A stretch of 64,000 nt of DNA from Ruminococcus sp. YRD2003 (GCA_900109435.1 FNZT01000005.1:62001-126000); one strand, 5' to 3'. Counted from the stretch's first letter, positions 53,081-62,669 are shown. Numbers and translations: made by a program. The notes: a model not told the origin generated them from the sequence alone.

Positions 53081-53112
53081 CAGCGGGCGAACTGTGTTCG
53101 CCCGCTTTTTAT
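53081..53112 (+). terminator. Intrinsic terminator after the phosphoesterase gene
   Basis: Perfect 11-bp stem AGCGGGCGAAC / GTTCGCCCGCT with a TGT loop and a T5 tail. Confidence 0.92.
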
Positions 53113-53125
53113 GTCCTGCAACACC

Positions 53126-53157
53126 TTGTAGGGGTCGACGCCCACGTCGACCCGCCG
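53126..53157 (+). repeat. TGTAGGGG-type hairpin repeat
   Basis: TTGTAGGGGTCGACG-CCCA-CGTCGACCCG directly beside the stop of the convergent GH105 gene; same family as at 18217 and 46886. Confidence 0.7.
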
Positions 53158-54279
53158 TTAATCAGTATCCCGCAGGGATTCAGCCGCTGCCATAAGATAA
53201 GGCGCGATACCCTTAGCATCGTTCTCGACGACGCGCTCGCCGAGGTAATACTCAACCGAGCCGTCGCGTCCCTCGGCACCGCCGAGCCCGCCCATGAGGC
53301 AGATATTCCTCAGCACAGGCACATCGCCGTCGTAGGAAACGAACTGCTCCGTGACAGTCCCGAGCGCACGTCTGCCGTCGGCAGCGGCGTCAGCAGAAGC
53401 GGCACCGAGCCTGTGAGCCTTCATCGCAGCGTACGCAAACAGGAGCGTGCCGCTTGTTTCGGGGTAGTTCCCGCCGAGCTCGGGCAGCGCGGGAAGCTGC
53501 AAGAGCATACCGTCCTCAGTCAGACACGCCCTGAGCGCGTCCAGCAGCTCCGCGAGCATCTCCGCGCATTCGGCATCCCGCGTTATCTCGCAGATATCGG
53601 CAAGTCCCGCACAGAGCCAGCCGTTCGCGCGCAGCCAGATATTCGGAGACAAGCCTGTTTCGGGATCTGCCCAGAAGATATCGCGCGACTCGCAGTATCC
53701 GTGGTAATACAGCCCCGTACTGTCGTCCCGCATAAGGGAGCGGATATTGCGAAGCTGCGCGAGCACGTCCTCGGTGCAGGACTTGTCCCCCCTCGCCTTC
53801 CCGTAAGCCGCAAGGAACGGCAGCGCCATATACGCGCCGTCGAGCCAGACCTGACGCGGATATATCGCCTTATGCCAGAAGCACCCGCATTCGAGCCTCG
53901 GCTGCTCGGCGAGCTGTTCCCGCAGTAGCTCCGCCGCCGTGAAATAGCGCTTATCGCCTGTTTTAGCGTACAGCGCGAGGAGGTTCCGCCCTCCGCAGAT
54001 GCTGTCGAGGTTGAAGTCTCTCACATCGACCGTGGGGATATCCCCTTCGGGCGTGACATAGCTGCCGACGAAGCGCACCGCATAGTTCCACAGCTCGGGA
54101 CGCTCGTCCGCGAACATCAGCAGAGCGCGGATAATGCAGCTGTCCATATAGTTCCAGCGCGGCTCCTTGCGGAAGATGAAATTTTCCCTGTTCCAGCGCG
54201 GGCGCAAGGGCTCGGAGGTTAGAATGAGCCTGTCAATATAGTCGCGGGCAACCTGCCCAATACTTGTAATGTCTGTCAT
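53158..54279 (-). CDS. Glycoside hydrolase family 105 (unsaturated glycuronyl hydrolase)
   Basis: A 373-residue (alpha/alpha)6-barrel enzyme. Family landmarks are PRWNYMDSCIIRALL, the catalytic-loop segment PRQVWLDGAYMALPFLA (Asp about residue 146), STGLYYHGYCES and WLRANGWLCAGLADI. GH105 removes the unsaturated uronic residue left by pectin or rhamnogalacturonan lyases. No signal peptide, so it acts on imported oligosaccharides. The ATG overlaps the stop of the permease gene (ATGA), tying it to the sugar importer and pointing to pectin-derived substrates. Confidence 0.88.
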   Translation of the reverse strand: MTDITSIGQVARDYIDRLILTSEPLRPRWNRENFIFRKEPRWNYMDSCIIRALLMFADERPELWNYAVRFVGSYVTPEGDIPTVDVRDFNLDSICGGRNLLALYAKTGDKRYFTAAELLREQLAEQPRLECGCFWHKAIYPRQVWLDGAYMALPFLAAYGKARGDKSCTEDVLAQLRNIRSLMRDDSTGLYYHGYCESRDIFWADPETGLSPNIWLRANGWLCAGLADICEITRDAECAEMLAELLDALRACLTEDGMLLQLPALPELGGNYPETSGTLLFAYAAMKAHRLGAASADAAADGRRALGTVTEQFVSYDGDVPVLRNICLMGGLGGAEGRDGSVEYYLGERVVENDAKGIAPYLMAAAESLRDTD

Positions 54280-55103
54280 CCCGACAAGCCTCCTGCGGTT
54301 ATCCCGCCGATAAATTTTTTCTGAGCGGCAGCGAAAACAGCCGCCGAAGGAATGAGTCCGATAACGGACATCGCTATGACCTTCCTCTGCTCATAGCCGT
54401 CGCCCGTGCTGTCCGCAGAGAGCCGCAGTATCAGCGAGAGCGGGTACTTATCCACCGAGCTTATCATAATGAGCGGCGTGAGGAAGTCGTTCATAGTCCA
54501 GAGGAAGGTAAACACGGTTATCGACACGATAACGGGTCGTATGCACGGCACGAGGATATACACGAGCAGCCTCAGACTGCCGCAGCCGTCGATACGCGCA
54601 GCCTCATCGAATTCGCGGGGAACACCGCGGAAGAACTGCACGAGCATGAACACAAAAGTCCCCTCCGCCGCGAAGAGCGCGGGCAGAGTGAGCGGGACGT
54701 AGGTATCGTGCAGCCCGAGCCTGCTCCACATCATATACAGCGGCGTCACGGTAACTATGGCAGGCATGAACATCGAGCCCATAAGGAGGGCGAAAAACAG
54801 CCTTTTCAGCGGGAAATCGAACCGAGCGAACCCATAGGCGACCAGCACGGACGACACCACCGCGAACACGGTCTTCGGCACGATGATGAGGAAGGTGTTT
54901 ACGAAATAGTGCCCCATAGTATGCGGAGTGACCGTCCTCCACGCGCGTGCGTACACAGAGAGGTCGATGCTGTCGGGAACGAACCACGCCGACGAGAATA
55001 TCTCCTCATTTGACTTGAAGCTTGCCCCGACGAGCCACAGCAGCGGGTATATCATCACTGCAGCGGCTGCGGTCAGCAGTATATACAGCGGGAGCTTTTT
55101 CAT
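54276..55103 (-). CDS. Carbohydrate ABC transporter permease (MalG/YesQ-like)
   Basis: A 275-residue inner-membrane component with six membrane segments (for example LYILLTAAAAVMIYPLLWLV at the start). The coupling motif EFDEAARIDGCGSLRLLVYI (EAA loop, about 188-207) contacts the ATPase. GAAGGGGGGAGGAC precedes the ATG at 55103; the open frame continues upstream into the other permease gene without a site. No ATPase gene is present here, so a shared MsmX-type ATPase elsewhere is probably used. Confidence 0.9.
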   Translation of the reverse strand: MKKLPLYILLTAAAAVMIYPLLWLVGASFKSNEEIFSSAWFVPDSIDLSVYARAWRTVTPHTMGHYFVNTFLIIVPKTVFAVVSSVLVAYGFARFDFPLKRLFFALLMGSMFMPAIVTVTPLYMMWSRLGLHDTYVPLTLPALFAAEGTFVFMLVQFFRGVPREFDEAARIDGCGSLRLLVYILVPCIRPVIVSITVFTFLWTMNDFLTPLIMISSVDKYPLSLILRLSADSTGDGYEQRKVIAMSVIGLIPSAAVFAAAQKKFIGGITAGGLSG

Positions 55104-55993
55104 GCGTCCTCCCCCCTTCTTCTGCGCGTGAGCGCGAACAGCCCGAGCACTATCGCCGTCACGAGGACAAAAAACGCCCAAGATACGGCATTTGCATAGC
55201 CGACGTTATGGAAGCGGAACATCTCGTCGTAGATGAGCATACCTATCGTGTAGGTAGACTTCATCGGACCGCCGCCCGTTATCATGTACGGAGCGCTGAA
55301 CTCCTGCATAGCGGCAATGGTCTGCAAAACGAGGTTGAGGAACATCACGCGTCCGAGCAGAGGCAGAGTTATGCGGAAAAAAGCGCGAATGCGCCCGCAG
55401 CCGTCCACTTTTGCAGCGTCGTAGTATTCCGCGGGTATGTCCCGCAGAGCGTTGAGGAACAGTATCATCGCCGAGCCGAACTCCCACAGCCGCAGGAGCA
55501 CGATTATCGCCATAGCGGAGCCGCTGCCGCCGTACCAGCCTATCGCAGGCAGACCGACGAGCGCCATTATCTGGTCGGCGAGCCCGTCCGAGGTGAACAA
55601 AAACTGCCACATTATCACTATCGCAAGGTTCGAGCCGAGAATAGACGGCACGTAGAATATCGTGCGATACACGCCCATTCCCTTTATCTCCGCATTCAGC
55701 AGCACCGCCGCGAGCAGCGATACCGCGAGCTTGAGCGGCACAAGTATGAGCGTATATTTCAGCGTAGTCCACACAGCTCCGCGGAACTCGCTTCCCGCGA
55801 GCATATCCGTGAAGTTGTCAGCACCGACGAACTCAGGGCTGTGTATGCCGTCGCTGTCGGTGAGCCCGAGCACGAACGACGCCGCGAACGGGTACAGGGT
55901 AAACGCCGCAAAGCCGATAATGAACGGCATTATCAGCAGCAGACCCGTATATTTCCCGACACCCACGGGATTGCGATAGCTTCGTTTCTTCAT
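55100..55993 (-). CDS. Carbohydrate ABC transporter permease (MalF/YesP-like)
   Basis: A 297-residue permease with six membrane segments (KYTGLLLIMPFIIGFAAFTL at the start) and the EAA-loop region YYDAAKVDGCGRIRAFFRIT (about 200-219). It overlaps the MalG-like gene by four bases and lies four bases inside the binding-protein gene, so the three are translationally coupled. With the binding protein it should import oligosaccharides, probably from rhamnogalacturonan given the GH105 gene downstream. Confidence 0.9.
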   Translation of the reverse strand: MKKRSYRNPVGVGKYTGLLLIMPFIIGFAAFTLYPFAASFVLGLTDSDGIHSPEFVGADNFTDMLAGSEFRGAVWTTLKYTLILVPLKLAVSLLAAVLLNAEIKGMGVYRTIFYVPSILGSNLAIVIMWQFLFTSDGLADQIMALVGLPAIGWYGGSGSAMAIIVLLRLWEFGSAMILFLNALRDIPAEYYDAAKVDGCGRIRAFFRITLPLLGRVMFLNLVLQTIAAMQEFSAPYMITGGGPMKSTYTIGMLIYDEMFRFHNVGYANAVSWAFFVLVTAIVLGLFALTRRRRGEDA

Positions 55994-57300
55994 TTTCTGA
56001 CCTTTCTCAGGTATTCCTCCGCAGAGGTGTACAGCTCTTTAGCCGCCTGTGCGGTGTCAGCCTTGCCGTAAGAGACTTTTTCTATGGCGTTATTGCACAG
56101 CTCCTTCACCGCGGGAAGCTCCATATACGGGCTTATCGTCACGGTATCGAGCTTCTCGAGCAGCTCATCGCTGTCGTAAGCGATACCGCCGAGCAGCCCT
56201 CCCGCCTCGAGGGCTTTCTCCGCCCGCTGTGAAGCGGGTATACCGCGTGTAGTCCCGAGGACAGCCGCGCATTCGGGGTCACTCAGCATAAAGTCCATGA
56301 ACGCCGCAGCCTCGTCGGGGTATTCGGTGTCCTTGGAAATCGCGTACAGCACCGACGGCTTTATCATCCAGCCGCCCGACTCTCCGTTATCGCCGTGCAG
56401 AAATCCCCCTGCCGTAAGAGTCCCCTCGGGCAGCACCATATCGTACTTGCCGACGGAGCTCCCCCATTCGAGCACGCCGCCGACCGTCCCGTCTATGAAC
56501 GACGGAGACTGATACAGAGCGGCATTGCCGTCCTCGTTTGCTCGCTCCCTGACAGTGCGCGTAACGCCGCAGTCCTCGAGCTCCTTGTAGAAGTCGAGTG
56601 CCGCGCGGATGTCATCCTCCGTGAAGCCGAGCTCGCCGTCCATAGTCACGAACTGCCTGCCCGTCTGCTGCTGAACGTACACGACCGCGAGATACCACGC
56701 CGTACCGCCCGACTGAATATCGAGGTCGAGCGGGTAGCAGTCCTGCGCGCTCATTTTTTCGCCGACCGCGAGCAGTTCCGACCACGTCTCGGGGTAAGAA
56801 ACGCCGCATTTGCGGAAGGTCTCGGAGTTGTAGAACAGACCGCGTCCGCTTACCGAGACCGTGACTGCGTTGAGCTTGCCGTTCATGCGCCCGAACGAGA
56901 GCACCTCGTCGTCGAATACGGAGAGGTCGAGCCTGTCCGCGAGCAGACCGAGGTCGTAGAAGCCGTCGCCCTCGGGCGAAAGCGACACGAGCCAGTCGTA
57001 GTTGACCTGCATCACATCGGGAGCAGTGCCGCCGCTTATTTGCGAGCTGACCTTCTCCGTCCAGCCGTCCCAGCCGCCGTATTCGGGGATTATCGTGATA
57101 TCGGGGTGTTTCTGCTCCCACAGCTTAATTGCCGCGAGAGTGGCTTCGTGACGGTCGTCGCCGCCCCACCATGAGAAGCGGAGCGAGCACTTGTCGAGTT
57201 TACCGTCGGGAGGCGTATACTTCGCGGGATTTCCGCTTTCGCACGCCGAGAGAGCTGTTATGCAGCCTATTGCTGCAAGGTATACAAAAAGCTTTTTCAT
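55990..57300 (-). CDS. Sugar ABC transporter substrate-binding lipoprotein (family 1)
   Basis: A 436-residue lipoprotein with lipobox LSAC (cysteine about residue 20), then an extracellular family 1 solute-binding fold: LRFSWWGGDDRHEATLAAI, GTAPDVMQVNYDWLV and a GESGGWMIKPS segment. It captures the sugar at the cell surface and passes it to the two permeases encoded downstream. GGAGCTGGACT lies ahead of the ATG. First gene of the four-gene operon, with a promoter at 57333-57361. Confidence 0.93.
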   Translation of the reverse strand: MKKLFVYLAAIGCITALSACESGNPAKYTPPDGKLDKCSLRFSWWGGDDRHEATLAAIKLWEQKHPDITIIPEYGGWDGWTEKVSSQISGGTAPDVMQVNYDWLVSLSPEGDGFYDLGLLADRLDLSVFDDEVLSFGRMNGKLNAVTVSVSGRGLFYNSETFRKCGVSYPETWSELLAVGEKMSAQDCYPLDLDIQSGGTAWYLAVVYVQQQTGRQFVTMDGELGFTEDDIRAALDFYKELEDCGVTRTVRERANEDGNAALYQSPSFIDGTVGGVLEWGSSVGKYDMVLPEGTLTAGGFLHGDNGESGGWMIKPSVLYAISKDTEYPDEAAAFMDFMLSDPECAAVLGTTRGIPASQRAEKALEAGGLLGGIAYDSDELLEKLDTVTISPYMELPAVKELCNNAIEKVSYGKADTAQAAKELYTSAEEYLRKVRK

Positions 57301-57332
57301 AGTCCAGCTCCTAAGAATATAATGATATACAT

Positions 57333-57361
57333 ATTATACAATATTTTCTAAAAATAATCAA
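57333..57361 (-). promoter_or_regulatory. Promoter of the sugar ABC/GH105 operon
   Basis: Minus strand: TTGATT (57361-57356), 17-bp spacer, TATAAT (57338-57333), about 33 bp ahead of the binding-protein start. Confidence 0.75.
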
Positions 57362-57463
57362 GTGTTTTTGCAACTCTGTGTCGTGAGACACTTCCGAGGA
57401 TAGAAGGAACCAAAATTGAATATTAGTTAAAAATATTTATTTATATTCAAGCTGAAGAACAAT

Positions 57464-57479
57464 TGTTCCACGTGAAACA
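57464..57479. other. parS site (ParB/Spo0J-binding centromere)
   Basis: TGTTCCACGTGAAACA is an exact match to the consensus bacterial parS, TGTTNCACGTGAAACA. ParB loads here to organise and segregate the chromosome origin region. It lies in a non-coding, AT-rich stretch. No parAB genes are nearby, so it is a dispersed chromosomal site. Confidence 0.9.
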
Positions 57480-57711
57480 ATGAAAAAAACAGTGTTTTTT
57501 GTGGTGAAAATGCGGTTTTATTTGGAAGCACACCAAGTTTGATTAACACATTTATCTTTATCCCGACCACAGCCGAGTAAGGGGCGGCATATGCGGTAAG
57601 GTCTCCCTGCGCGCCGCACATTTAGTTAAAGAAGTGAACAGAATCGACTGACTCTCCCGCAGACATTTTCGCGGCAAAGCCTAAAAAAGCGGCAAATTCT
57701 CCCCGCAAGAC

Positions 57712-57740
57712 TTGCTATTCCCCTGAAATTATGTTATAAT
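57712..57740 (+). promoter_or_regulatory. Promoter of the sensor/GGDEF gene
   Basis: TTGCTA (57712-57717), 17-bp spacer, TATAAT (57735-57740). The transcript would carry a leader of about 345 nt that includes the long intergenic repeat at 57831-58003. In the 792-bp gene-free region 57301-58092 I see otherwise only the parS site and the divergent promoter. Confidence 0.65.
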
Positions 57741-57830
57741 TAAGGTGTCCTCAATAACCGCTTTCAGGCGATTATTGCCCCCGAATCCGTTCGTGGAGCG
57801 CAAATTCTTTATTATAGCTTCGGCAAAATA

Positions 57831-58003
57831 ATATCGGTGGATGCTTCGTCGACTGCGCCGAGGCAAAGATGTTCGGAGCGGTCGGCTGGCTTTGCTTCGC
57901 TCGCCTGCCTGCTTCTCAGGGGGACGCTGTCCCCCTCGGTCCACCCCCTGCCGGGGTGAGAACCTCACCCCGAACCCCCGCAATTTCCGCTTCGCGGGGT
58001 TTG
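57831..58003 (+). repeat. Long intergenic repeat, copy 2
   Basis: About 170 bp beginning near ATATCGGTGGATG and including CTGCGCCGAGGC, GCGGTCGGCTGGC, GGGGGACGCTGTCCCCCT, CCACCCCCTGCCGG, GGTGAGAACCTCACCCCG and TTTCCGCTTCGCGG. It closely matches copy 3 (59500-59669) in the same orientation and copy 1 (25824-25975) inverted. Rich in nested hairpins, no coding capacity. Confidence 0.9.
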
Positions 58004-58092
58004 ATATTAATTTCCGCAATAATTAGCCGTTTTTAACCGTTGGGCGCCATCGTTCAATTCGCTTACGCCCCCTTTGCGAACGAGGTAAAACT

Positions 58093-59466
58093 ATGGATAC
58101 TACCGCGAAAAGTATTAAAATAAGCAAGCGCAATACTTTTGTGACTCTTGCGCTTCTCCTGATGACAAATCTGCTGCTCAGCACCGCGCTCTCTTTCATG
58201 TTCAAGCACGCCATCCGCGAGCAGATGAACGAGCGTATGCTCGATATCGCCAATACCGCCGCCTATATGCTCGACGGCGATGCTCTCGGTACCCTGACCG
58301 CCGACGACGAGGGCTCCGAGAATTATAACAAGATATACGACACTCTGAAAATTTTCCAGAACAATATCCAGCTCGACTACATATACTCTATCAGAGATAT
58401 GGGCGACGGCACTTTCACCTATATCATTGACCCTGATGTCGACCCTGCTGAATTCGGCTCGCTCATCGAAACTACAGATGCGCTCGTGAAGGCGTCAAAA
58501 GGCGTCCCGAGCGTGGATACAAAGGCTTATTCGGACGAGTGGGGCACATTCTATTCCGCATATAGTCCTGTATACGATTCAAATGGAAATATCGCGGGCA
58601 TCGTTGGCGTTGACTTCGGTGCCGAATGGTATGACAACACGCTGAACTCAAACAGGCTCATTGCAGTTATCATCACCGCGGCGGCTCTTGCTGTCGGCAT
58701 CATTATCTCTTTCATCATGCTCTCTCAGAACAAAAAGCAGCTTGCCAATACGATGAAGACTATCTCCGAGCTCGACGATGCCGCTCAGCATTTAGGCAGG
58801 ACTATCATCAGAAATTCCGAGAAAAAACACAGTCTCCACTCCGACAGCGGAAACGCGGCACTGAAGGCTATCGCCGAGAGTGACAAGGAGGTCAAGCCAC
58901 CGACCAATGAATATGAGGCTCTCGGTTCAAGCCTCACCTCCGTATACGGCAAGCTGAAAAACTACCTCGACTACATCGACGCCGAGGTCTATACCGATAC
59001 AGTTACCGATGCGGGCAATAAAGCCGCCTATACCCTCCACATCGAAAAGCTCGCGGAGGATATCAAAGCGGGTACTGCCTGCTTCTCCGTCGCTTTCTTC
59101 GATATCAACGGACTTAAAAAGATCTACGTAGCATACGGCTATGAGGCGGGCGATGCTCTGCTGTATGAGTGCTCAAGGATAATCAGGAAGATTTTCGGCA
59201 GACACCCTGTCTACCACATCACAGGTGACGAGTTCATCGTCATCACCGACGGTAATTCCATGCTCGATATGGACATACTCCTCGCCAAGTTCGACAACGA
59301 GATCAAACGCTATAACGCCGAACAGGACGACGACCACAAGCTGTCCGTCGCAAAGGGGGCTTCCGTCTTTGATCCCAAGAAGTCGTCAAGCTACCGTGAA
59401 GTCTTCACCAAGGCTAAGGAGAGGTGCGATGAAGACAAGGCTGAGTATTACCGCTACCGCAAATAA
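58093..59466 (+). CDS. Membrane sensor diguanylate cyclase-like protein (TGDEF variant)
   Basis: A 457-residue protein with two membrane segments (about 15-38 and 190-212) flanking an extracellular Cache-like sensor (about 40-185, including GTFYSAYSPVYDSNGNIAG). Then comes a linker helix and a GGDEF-fold domain (about 300-455) with FFDINGLKKIYVAYGYEAGD and the signature HITGDEFIV. The first signature glycine is threonine and the inhibitory-site arginine is not evident, so activity is uncertain. GAGGTAAAACT precedes the ATG. Flanked by two direct copies of the long intergenic repeat. Confidence 0.88.
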   Translation: MDTTAKSIKISKRNTFVTLALLLMTNLLLSTALSFMFKHAIREQMNERMLDIANTAAYMLDGDALGTLTADDEGSENYNKIYDTLKIFQNNIQLDYIYSIRDMGDGTFTYIIDPDVDPAEFGSLIETTDALVKASKGVPSVDTKAYSDEWGTFYSAYSPVYDSNGNIAGIVGVDFGAEWYDNTLNSNRLIAVIITAAALAVGIIISFIMLSQNKKQLANTMKTISELDDAAQHLGRTIIRNSEKKHSLHSDSGNAALKAIAESDKEVKPPTNEYEALGSSLTSVYGKLKNYLDYIDAEVYTDTVTDAGNKAAYTLHIEKLAEDIKAGTACFSVAFFDINGLKKIYVAYGYEAGDALLYECSRIIRKIFGRHPVYHITGDEFIVITDGNSMLDMDILLAKFDNEIKRYNAEQDDDHKLSVAKGASVFDPKKSSSYREVFTKAKERCDEDKAEYYRYRK

Positions 59467-59499
59467 AACCTGCCTGATGTTTATTGCTTCGGTATCAGA

Positions 59500-59669
59500 A
59501 TATCGGTGGATGTTTCGTCTGGCTGCGCCGAGGCATAAATGTACGGAGCGGTCGGCAGGCTTTGCTTCGCTCGCCTGCCTGCTTCTCAGGGGGACGCCGT
59601 CCCCCTCGGTCCACCCCCTGCCGGGGTGAGAACCTCACCCCGAACCCCCGCAATTTCCGCTTCGCGGTT
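59500..59669 (+). repeat. Long intergenic repeat, copy 3
   Basis: About 170 bp, over 85 percent like copy 2 by eye, in the same orientation: ATATCGGTGGATG, CTGCGCCGAGGC, GGGGGACGCCGTCCCCCT, CCACCCCCTGCCGG, GGTGAGAACCTCACCCCG and TTTCCGCTTCGCGG. Together copies 2 and 3 bracket the sensor/GGDEF gene. Nothing else is seen between 59467 and 59722. Confidence 0.9.
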
Positions 59670-59722
59670 TTAGTTTTTTATTTTCGCCTTGATTAGGCAG
59701 ATCATTTTTTAAGGAGTTACAT

Positions 59723-62590
59723 ATGAAGTTAAACGACACTATTCACGGCTTTACCGTGACAAGGATACGCCCCGCCGTAAGCGTTGCGGGCAATCTCATC
59801 GAAATGTCACACGACAGGACAGGCGCTCGCCTCGTGTGGCTCGACAACGGCGACGAGAACAAGGTCTTCTCCGTCAACTTCAAGACCCCGCCTACCGATG
59901 ATACGGGCGTTTTCCACATCATCGAGCACTCCGTCCTCGGCGGGTCGGAAAAGTACCCCGTAAAAGACCCTTTCCTCTATATGATAAAAAGCTCGATGAA
60001 CACCTTCCTCAACGCTATGACTTTCCCCGACAAGACCATGTACCCCGTCTCAAGCCGCAATGACCGCGACTTCATGAACCTCGCCGAGGTCTATCTCGAC
60101 GGCGTCTTCAAGCCCCTCATCCTCTCTAAGCCCGAGGCTTTCTATCAGGAGGGGCACCATATCGAGTGGCGCTCCGAGGAGGATACTCCGCTCTACAAGG
60201 GCGTCGTCTTCAATGAGATGAAGGGCGTTGAATCCTCAATTTACAGCCGTATCGAGGAGGAGCTCATGGCTATGCTCTATCCCGATACCTGCTACGGCTT
60301 TGAGTCGGGCGGCAGACCTGCCGCTATCCCCGACCTCACTTACGAGCAGTTCGTCGCTGTCTACAGGAAGCATTACCACCCGTCAAACTCATACTTCTAC
60401 CTCGACGGCGCTGTCGATATCGAGCCCCTGCTTGCCCTCATCGACAAATATATTTCCCAATACGATAAAAACACCGAGTCCATTGATATCCCCGTGCAGA
60501 AGCCTGTCGCTCATGCAGAAAAATCCTGTTTCTACGAGATCGCTCCCGAGGAGGAGAAAGCGGCTCATACGCATATTGCGCTCGGAAAGGTGCTGTGCTC
60601 GTGGGAGGAGCGCGAAAAGCTGACCGCATTCGTGGTGCTCGGAAATGCACTCGCAGATACGAACGAGTCTCCGCTGAAGCGCGCTCTGCTCGATACGGGG
60701 CTGTGCCTCGACGTTTCGCTCACCGTGGAGGACGGTATCGCTCAGCCTTTCGGTGCGCTCAAAATCTATAATACCGATATGGAGAATACTCCCGCTCTGC
60801 TGAAAACTGTTCGCGAGACTGTCGGTAAGCTCGTGAGGGACGGTATCGGCAAAGCCGCTCTCGCGGCGGCTATCGACCGCTATGAATTCCGCGTAAAGGA
60901 TAAACAGGAGCCGAAAGGACTTATCCGCGGTATTGTCTGCCTGAGCTCGTGGCTCTACGGCGGCGACCCGATGATGTACCTCGACTGTGACGATATCTTC
61001 GATTTCCTGCGCAGTCAGCTCGATACCGACTACTACGAGAAGCTCCTCGCAGAGTGGCTGCTCGATGAGAACGGTACGGCTTCGCTGTATATGCTCCCCT
61101 CGCATACCTACGGTGACGAGCAGAAAAAAATCGAGCAGGAACGCGTCTGCGCTGAGACTGCGGCTATGTCCGAGTCCGAAAAGGCGCAGCTCATCGAGCT
61201 CAACCGCAGGCTCGACGAGTGGCAGGCGACTCCCGATACACCCGAGAATATCGCTTCCCTCCCCTCTCTGCCGCTGTCTGAGGTCAGCGAGCTCCCCCTC
61301 GCATTCGTGACCGATATCGGCGAGGAAAGCGGCTTTACCGTGCTCCGTCACCCCGCACGCAGCAAGGGTATCTCTAACGTCAGCCTCTACTTCGCGGCGG
61401 CTGACTTCTCCAAGCGTGAGCTCGAAATGCTCGCCATTATGACCGACCTTATCTCTGAGCTGCCTACCGTCAACTGCTCGGGGGCGGAGCTCCAGCAGCG
61501 TATCACGGGGACTCTCGGTAAGCTCAGCATAAACGCCGCGGTGTTCGCCAAGGAGGGCGCTCGGCATGAGTGCAGCCCCTTCCTGACCGTGAAGGCGAGC
61601 TTCCTCGACCATAACACCGAAAAGGCGCTCGCGCTCATCGGCGAGCTGCTGACCGAGACCGTTTACGACAGCCCCGAACAGATACGCGAGCTCCTCCTCC
61701 AGTGCGACGAGGATATGAAGCAGGATATCATCGCCAACGGTCACCGTATCGCAATGCGCCGCGCAAGAAGCGGTATGTCCGCCGAATCTGCGATGACCGA
61801 GCTGCTCTGCGGCTATGAGGCTTACCGTTCGCTCCACGCCGTCGCAAAGCCCTCGGATGAGGAGCTCGCGGGGCTTATATCCGAATTCAAGGCTGTGGCG
61901 GCTAAGCTCTTTTGCAGGGCTCGGCTCACTGCGGGTACTGTTTCAGACGGTGAGCTCTCACTGAGTGTGCTCGCGGATATGCTCCCCGAGGGTGTGGCTC
62001 CCGCTCGCTCCGCGACCGCTTTCAAGCTCGATATCCCAGAAAAACAGGGTATCATCATTCCCTCGGGTGTGTCTTACTCGGGTGCCGTGCTCAACTCGTA
62101 TGAGTCCGATAAGCCACTGTGGAGCGTGCTCTCGACCATTATCTCCTATGAGTACCTCTGGAATGAGGTGCGCGTCAAGGGCGGTGCCTACGGTACGGGC
62201 TTCGGCGTGAACAATATGGGCGAGGCTGCGTTCTATTCCTACCGCGACCCGTCGCCCGCGGGGGCTGTTGCCGCATATGAGGGGACCGCTGACTTTCTGC
62301 GGAGCTACTGTGCCGCTAAGCCCGATATAAGCTCCTACATCATCAGCAGTATCGCTCAGAGAGAGCCGCTGATGTCCGATGCTGCCTACGGCTCCGCCGC
62401 AGATGAGCTCTTCTTCCGCGGTATCTCAGAGGAGAGCCGCCGCGAGAACCGCCGCCGTATGCTCGGACTCACCTCAGATGACCTGCTCGCTGCTGCCGAC
62501 TCGCTCTCGGATGTCGGTCCGCGATGCGTTGCAGGCTCCGCTGAGGCTATAAACGCCTGCGGTCAGGACTACGATATGTGCTCGCTCTGA
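59723..62590 (+). CDS. M16C-family zinc metallopeptidase (presequence-protease type)
   Basis: A 955-residue peptidase, the full length of the M16C/Cym1 class. The inverted zinc motif HIIEH (66-70, in FHIIEHSVLGGSEKY) and the downstream Glu in GVVFNEMKGVESS bind zinc. Characteristic stretches are NTFLNAMTFPDKTMYP and RPAAIPDLTYEQFV. Two M16 halves form a clamshell around peptide substrates, with the C-terminal half including AYGTGFGVNNMGEAAF. No signal peptide, so it degrades peptides in the cytoplasm. AAGGAGTTACAT precedes the ATG. Confidence 0.93.
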   Translation: MKLNDTIHGFTVTRIRPAVSVAGNLIEMSHDRTGARLVWLDNGDENKVFSVNFKTPPTDDTGVFHIIEHSVLGGSEKYPVKDPFLYMIKSSMNTFLNAMTFPDKTMYPVSSRNDRDFMNLAEVYLDGVFKPLILSKPEAFYQEGHHIEWRSEEDTPLYKGVVFNEMKGVESSIYSRIEEELMAMLYPDTCYGFESGGRPAAIPDLTYEQFVAVYRKHYHPSNSYFYLDGAVDIEPLLALIDKYISQYDKNTESIDIPVQKPVAHAEKSCFYEIAPEEEKAAHTHIALGKVLCSWEEREKLTAFVVLGNALADTNESPLKRALLDTGLCLDVSLTVEDGIAQPFGALKIYNTDMENTPALLKTVRETVGKLVRDGIGKAALAAAIDRYEFRVKDKQEPKGLIRGIVCLSSWLYGGDPMMYLDCDDIFDFLRSQLDTDYYEKLLAEWLLDENGTASLYMLPSHTYGDEQKKIEQERVCAETAAMSESEKAQLIELNRRLDEWQATPDTPENIASLPSLPLSEVSELPLAFVTDIGEESGFTVLRHPARSKGISNVSLYFAAADFSKRELEMLAIMTDLISELPTVNCSGAELQQRITGTLGKLSINAAVFAKEGARHECSPFLTVKASFLDHNTEKALALIGELLTETVYDSPEQIRELLLQCDEDMKQDIIANGHRIAMRRARSGMSAESAMTELLCGYEAYRSLHAVAKPSDEELAGLISEFKAVAAKLFCRARLTAGTVSDGELSLSVLADMLPEGVAPARSATAFKLDIPEKQGIIIPSGVSYSGAVLNSYESDKPLWSVLSTIISYEYLWNEVRVKGGAYGTGFGVNNMGEAAFYSYRDPSPAGAVAAYEGTADFLRSYCAAKPDISSYIISSIAQREPLMSDAAYGSAADELFFRGISEESRRENRRRMLGLTSDDLLAAADSLSDVGPRCVAGSAEAINACGQDYDMCSL

Positions 62591-62610
62591 CAGAACGACC
62601 CTCCAAAAAG

Positions 62611-62650
62611 ATGGGGGATGACCTTTCATGAGAAAGGTCATCCCCCTTTA
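62611..62650. terminator. Intrinsic terminator between convergent genes
   Basis: Perfect 15-bp stem GGGGGATGACCTTTC / GAAAGGTCATCCCCC with an ATGA loop, T-tract on the plus side. Confidence 0.93.
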
Positions 62651-62669
62651 TGCTGTGTCGGGACTGCGC

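Noticed and set aside
57301-58092. Chromosomal replication origin around the parS site
   Set aside because: No DnaA-box cluster and no dnaA, dnaN or parAB genes are visible; a lone parS is not an origin.
58093-59669. Composite transposon formed by the two long repeats around the GGDEF gene
   Set aside because: The repeats encode no transposase and no target duplication is seen; bracketing alone is not enough.
60389-61837. 482-codon antisense frame opposite the M16C peptidase gene
   Set aside because: The plus strand carries a full-length peptidase; the antisense product shows no domain or start signals.
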